Shown here one piece after another: positions 12,995 through 15,011 of a stretch of 15,011 bases of DNA (positions are counted from its first letter, which is position 1; each line of letters starts with the position of its first letter). Under the pieces are notes generated by a model. That model made no database searches. It saw only the letters and a program-made list of their open reading frames with translations, and was not told the DNA's origin. A program made the translations under genes and the position numbers. This DNA comes from Lachnospiraceae bacterium (GTDB taxonomy: Bacteria > Bacillota > Clostridia > Lachnospirales > Lachnospiraceae): NCBI GenBank assembly GCA_019424135.1, contig JAHYZZ010000002.1:80241-95251 (forward strand), read 5' to 3'.

Positions 12995-15011
12995 ATGTAT
13001 TTAAAAAGCATCGAAGTACAGGGCTTTAAATCTTTTGCACATAAAATAAAATTTGATTTTCACAATGGCATCACCGGCATTGTAGGCCCAAACGGTAGTG
13101 GAAAGAGTAACGTGGCAGATGCGGTACGCTGGGTGTTGGGAGAACAGCGGGTGAAGCAGCTTCGAGGCGGAAGCATGCAGGATGTTATCTTTTCTGGAAC
13201 GGAGAATCGTAAGCCTTTAAGCTACGCATCGGTAGCAATCACGCTGGACAACTCAGACCACCAGCTGCCGATTGATTATGAGGAAGTGACGGTGGCGAGA
13301 AAGCTTTACCGATCAGGAGAAAGTGAGTATCTGATTAATGGGAGTATCTGCAGGCTTAAGGATGTCAATGAACTTTTTTATGATACTGGTATTGGAAAGG
13401 AAGGATATTCCATTATCGGCCAAGGACAGATTGATCGGATCTTAAGCGGAAAGCCGGAGGAGAGAAGAGAACTATTTGATGAAGCTGCGGGAATTGTGAA
13501 ATTTAAGCGCCGAAAGAACACCTCTTTGAAAAAGCTAGAAGAGGAGCGTCAGAATCTTCTAAGGGTCAATGACATTCTTTCTGAACTGGAAAAACAGACT
13601 GGTCCACTGGAAAAACAGGCGGAAACAGCAAAAGAATATCTTAAGAAAAAGGAAGAACTAAAGACATACGATATCAATATGTTTCTCTTGGAAACAGAAC
13701 GTCTTCAGGAGCAGATCCATGAAACGGAACGGAAGCTGGAGACTACAAGAGGAGAGCTTAATGAGTCCGGGTGCCGGTATGATGACATGAAGTCTGAATA
13801 TGAAGAAGTGGAAGAGCAGATGGATACCATAGATGCTGCCATAGAAAAAGCCAAAGGCCAGCAAAATGAAACAAATCTTCTCAAGCAGCAGCTGGAAAGT
13901 CAGATCGAACTTCTGAAGGAACAGATCAACAGTGCGCATATGAACGATGCGCATTATGACCAGCGTGCCCAGACGGTGGAAAAAGAATTGAAAAGCCGGA
14001 ATGATCAGCGTCAGGAACTTCTAAAAGAGCAAATGGAGATCCGCGCCCAGATGGAGGAAGAAAAGGAGCGACAAAATCAGGCAGAAAAGTCTCTGATCGA
14101 TGTACAGTCAAAGATGGCGTCCCTTTCTGCAAAGATTGAACACAGTCAGAATGAGATCATGAACGTGTTAAATAATCGGGCATCGACCAAGGCGAAGATT
14201 CAGAAATATGATACGATGCTGGAGCAGATACAGGTGAGAAAATCAAAGCTGAATCAGCAGCTGATAGAGTCTGAAAGTGAGATCAGCCGTGAGAATGAAA
14301 AGTATGAGGAGCATCAGGCCGAATTAAAGGCGGTCTCCGAAAAAATCCTGGCGCTGACGGAAGAAAACAGTCAGTATGAGGAAAAGATCCAGAAGATCCA
14401 GGAAACGCTGGCGAAGCAGACAGAAAAGTTCCGGATCGGGCAGACGGCCTATCACCGGGAACAGTCAAGGCTGGAATCCCTTAAGAATATTACAGAGCGT
14501 TATGACGGTTATGGAAACAGTATCCGGAAGGTCATGGACCACAGGGATAAAGAAAAAGGACTCCTAGGCGTCGTGGCTGATATCATTAAGGTTGACAAGG
14601 AATATGAGATTGCCGTAGAGACTACTCTTGGCGGCAGCATTCAGAATATTGTCACAGAAGACGAAGGCACGGCGAAACGGATGATCCAGTTCCTGAAAAA
14701 GAACAGGTTCGGACGGGCCACCTTCCTGCCTCTGACCAGTATAAGGCCTGGATCTGGGATCAGCCATCCGGAAGCACTAAAGGAAGAGGGCGTGATTGGG
14801 ACAGCCAATGCACTTGCAAAGGCAGAACCGAAATATCAAAAACTGATAGACTTTCTGCTTGGACGGACACTGGTAGTAGATCATATTGATCATGCTTCGG
14901 CAATCGCCAGAAAGTATCACCAGTCGATCCGCATAGTTACCCTGGAAGGAGAACTGATCAATCCTGGCGGATCGATGACAGGAGGAGCATTTATAAATAC
15001 CAGTAATCTCT
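12995..15011 (+). CDS. smc: chromosome partition protein Smc, 3' end missing
   Basis: ATPase of the bacterial condensin complex, which with ScpA and ScpB organises and segregates the chromosome. I followed the frame codon by codon from the ATG to the window end and it is open for 672 codons. Walker A GPNGSGKSN lies at residues 31-39, followed by VADAVRWVLGEQ and, further on, GYSIIGQGQIDRILSGKPEERR and FDEAAGI, the conserved N-terminal head blocks. From about 170 to 500 the protein is a long, Glu/Lys/Gln-rich coiled coil. The hinge domain begins near 520 (GLLGVVADII) and includes TLGGSIQNIV and, close to the window end, NPGGSMTGGAF. The returning coil, signature motif and Walker B lie beyond the window. 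The ribosome binding site AGGTGGAG touches the rnc stop codon, and the ATG is seven bases after rnc, so the two are probably translated from one message. Confidence 0.97.
   Translation, partial: MYLKSIEVQGFKSFAHKIKFDFHNGITGIVGPNGSGKSNVADAVRWVLGEQRVKQLRGGSMQDVIFSGTENRKPLSYASVAITLDNSDHQLPIDYEEVTVARKLYRSGESEYLINGSICRLKDVNELFYDTGIGKEGYSIIGQGQIDRILSGKPEERRELFDEAAGIVKFKRRKNTSLKKLEEERQNLLRVNDILSELEKQTGPLEKQAETAKEYLKKKEELKTYDINMFLLETERLQEQIHETERKLETTRGELNESGCRYDDMKSEYEEVEEQMDTIDAAIEKAKGQQNETNLLKQQLESQIELLKEQINSAHMNDAHYDQRAQTVEKELKSRNDQRQELLKEQMEIRAQMEEEKERQNQAEKSLIDVQSKMASLSAKIEHSQNEIMNVLNNRASTKAKIQKYDTMLEQIQVRKSKLNQQLIESESEISRENEKYEEHQAELKAVSEKILALTEENSQYEEKIQKIQETLAKQTEKFRIGQTAYHREQSRLESLKNITERYDGYGNSIRKVMDHRDKEKGLLGVVADIIKVDKEYEIAVETTLGGSIQNIVTEDEGTAKRMIQFLKKNRFGRATFLPLTSIRPGSGISHPEALKEEGVIGTANALAKAEPKYQKLIDFLLGRTLVVDHIDHASAIARKYHQSIRIVTLEGELINPGGSMTGGAFINTSNL

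Noticed and set aside
12436..13011. 191-codon open frame on the minus strand over rnc
   Set aside because: It is antisense to the intact RNase III gene and the rnc-smc junction, is rich in Phe, Cys and Leu with no family features, and has no promoter signal.
1..15011. A mobile element, CRISPR array, toxin-antitoxin, defence or biosynthetic system
   Set aside because: Every long frame is assigned to a core gene, gaps are short, no direct-repeat arrays or transposase-like frames were seen, and base use looks even across the window.

Overview
This 15 kb window reads as an ordinary chromosomal core region from a low-to-mid GC anaerobic Firmicute. The best fit is family Lachnospiraceae (Clostridia). 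That view rests on the C-x-x-C type ribosomal protein L32, the acetate-forming Pta-AckA pair, the gene order yceD-rpmF-plsX-acpP-rnc-smc, strong AGGAGG-type ribosome binding sites and tightly packed genes. I see no mobile element, CRISPR array, tRNA, rRNA or clear foreign island, and no stretch above 300 bases lacks a gene. The longest gap is 206 bases, between rpmF and plsX.

Layout from left to right. (1) A + strand cluster runs from polA (5' end cut off by the window edge) through coaE and a WalJ/YycJ-like metallo-beta-lactamase-fold hydrolase to a DegV/FakB-like fatty-acid-binding protein. (2) tmcAL, which makes N4-acetylcytidine in elongator tRNA-Met, lies on the - strand. It converges on degV so tightly that both stop codons share one TTAA. 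(3) The magnesium transporter gene mgtE diverges from tmcAL across 83 bases that hold two candidate promoters with overlapping -10 boxes. (4) pta-ackA follows a hairpin terminator whose apex also supplies the likely pta -35 box. (5) yceD-rpmF has a near-consensus promoter in front and a very strong terminator behind. (6) plsX-acpP has its own candidate promoter with a palindrome between -35 and -10, and ends in a second strong terminator. (7) rnc and smc follow; smc is cut off inside its hinge domain by the window end.

The genes serve DNA replication and repair (polA, possibly the MBL protein), chromosome segregation (smc), RNA processing and translation (rnc, tmcAL, yceD, rpmF), coenzyme A synthesis (coaE), acetate and ATP formation (pta, ackA), fatty-acid and phospholipid entry steps (degV/FakB-like, plsX, acpP) and magnesium homeostasis (mgtE). 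Two metabolic links are suggestive. AckA makes acetate and TmcAL consumes it, and a FakB-like protein could feed acyl-phosphate to PlsX.

I did not find a convincing previously undescribed system. The most interesting points concern regulation: overlapping divergent promoters, a terminator fused to a promoter, an uncharacterised operator-like palindrome before plsX, and a terminator standing just before rnc.
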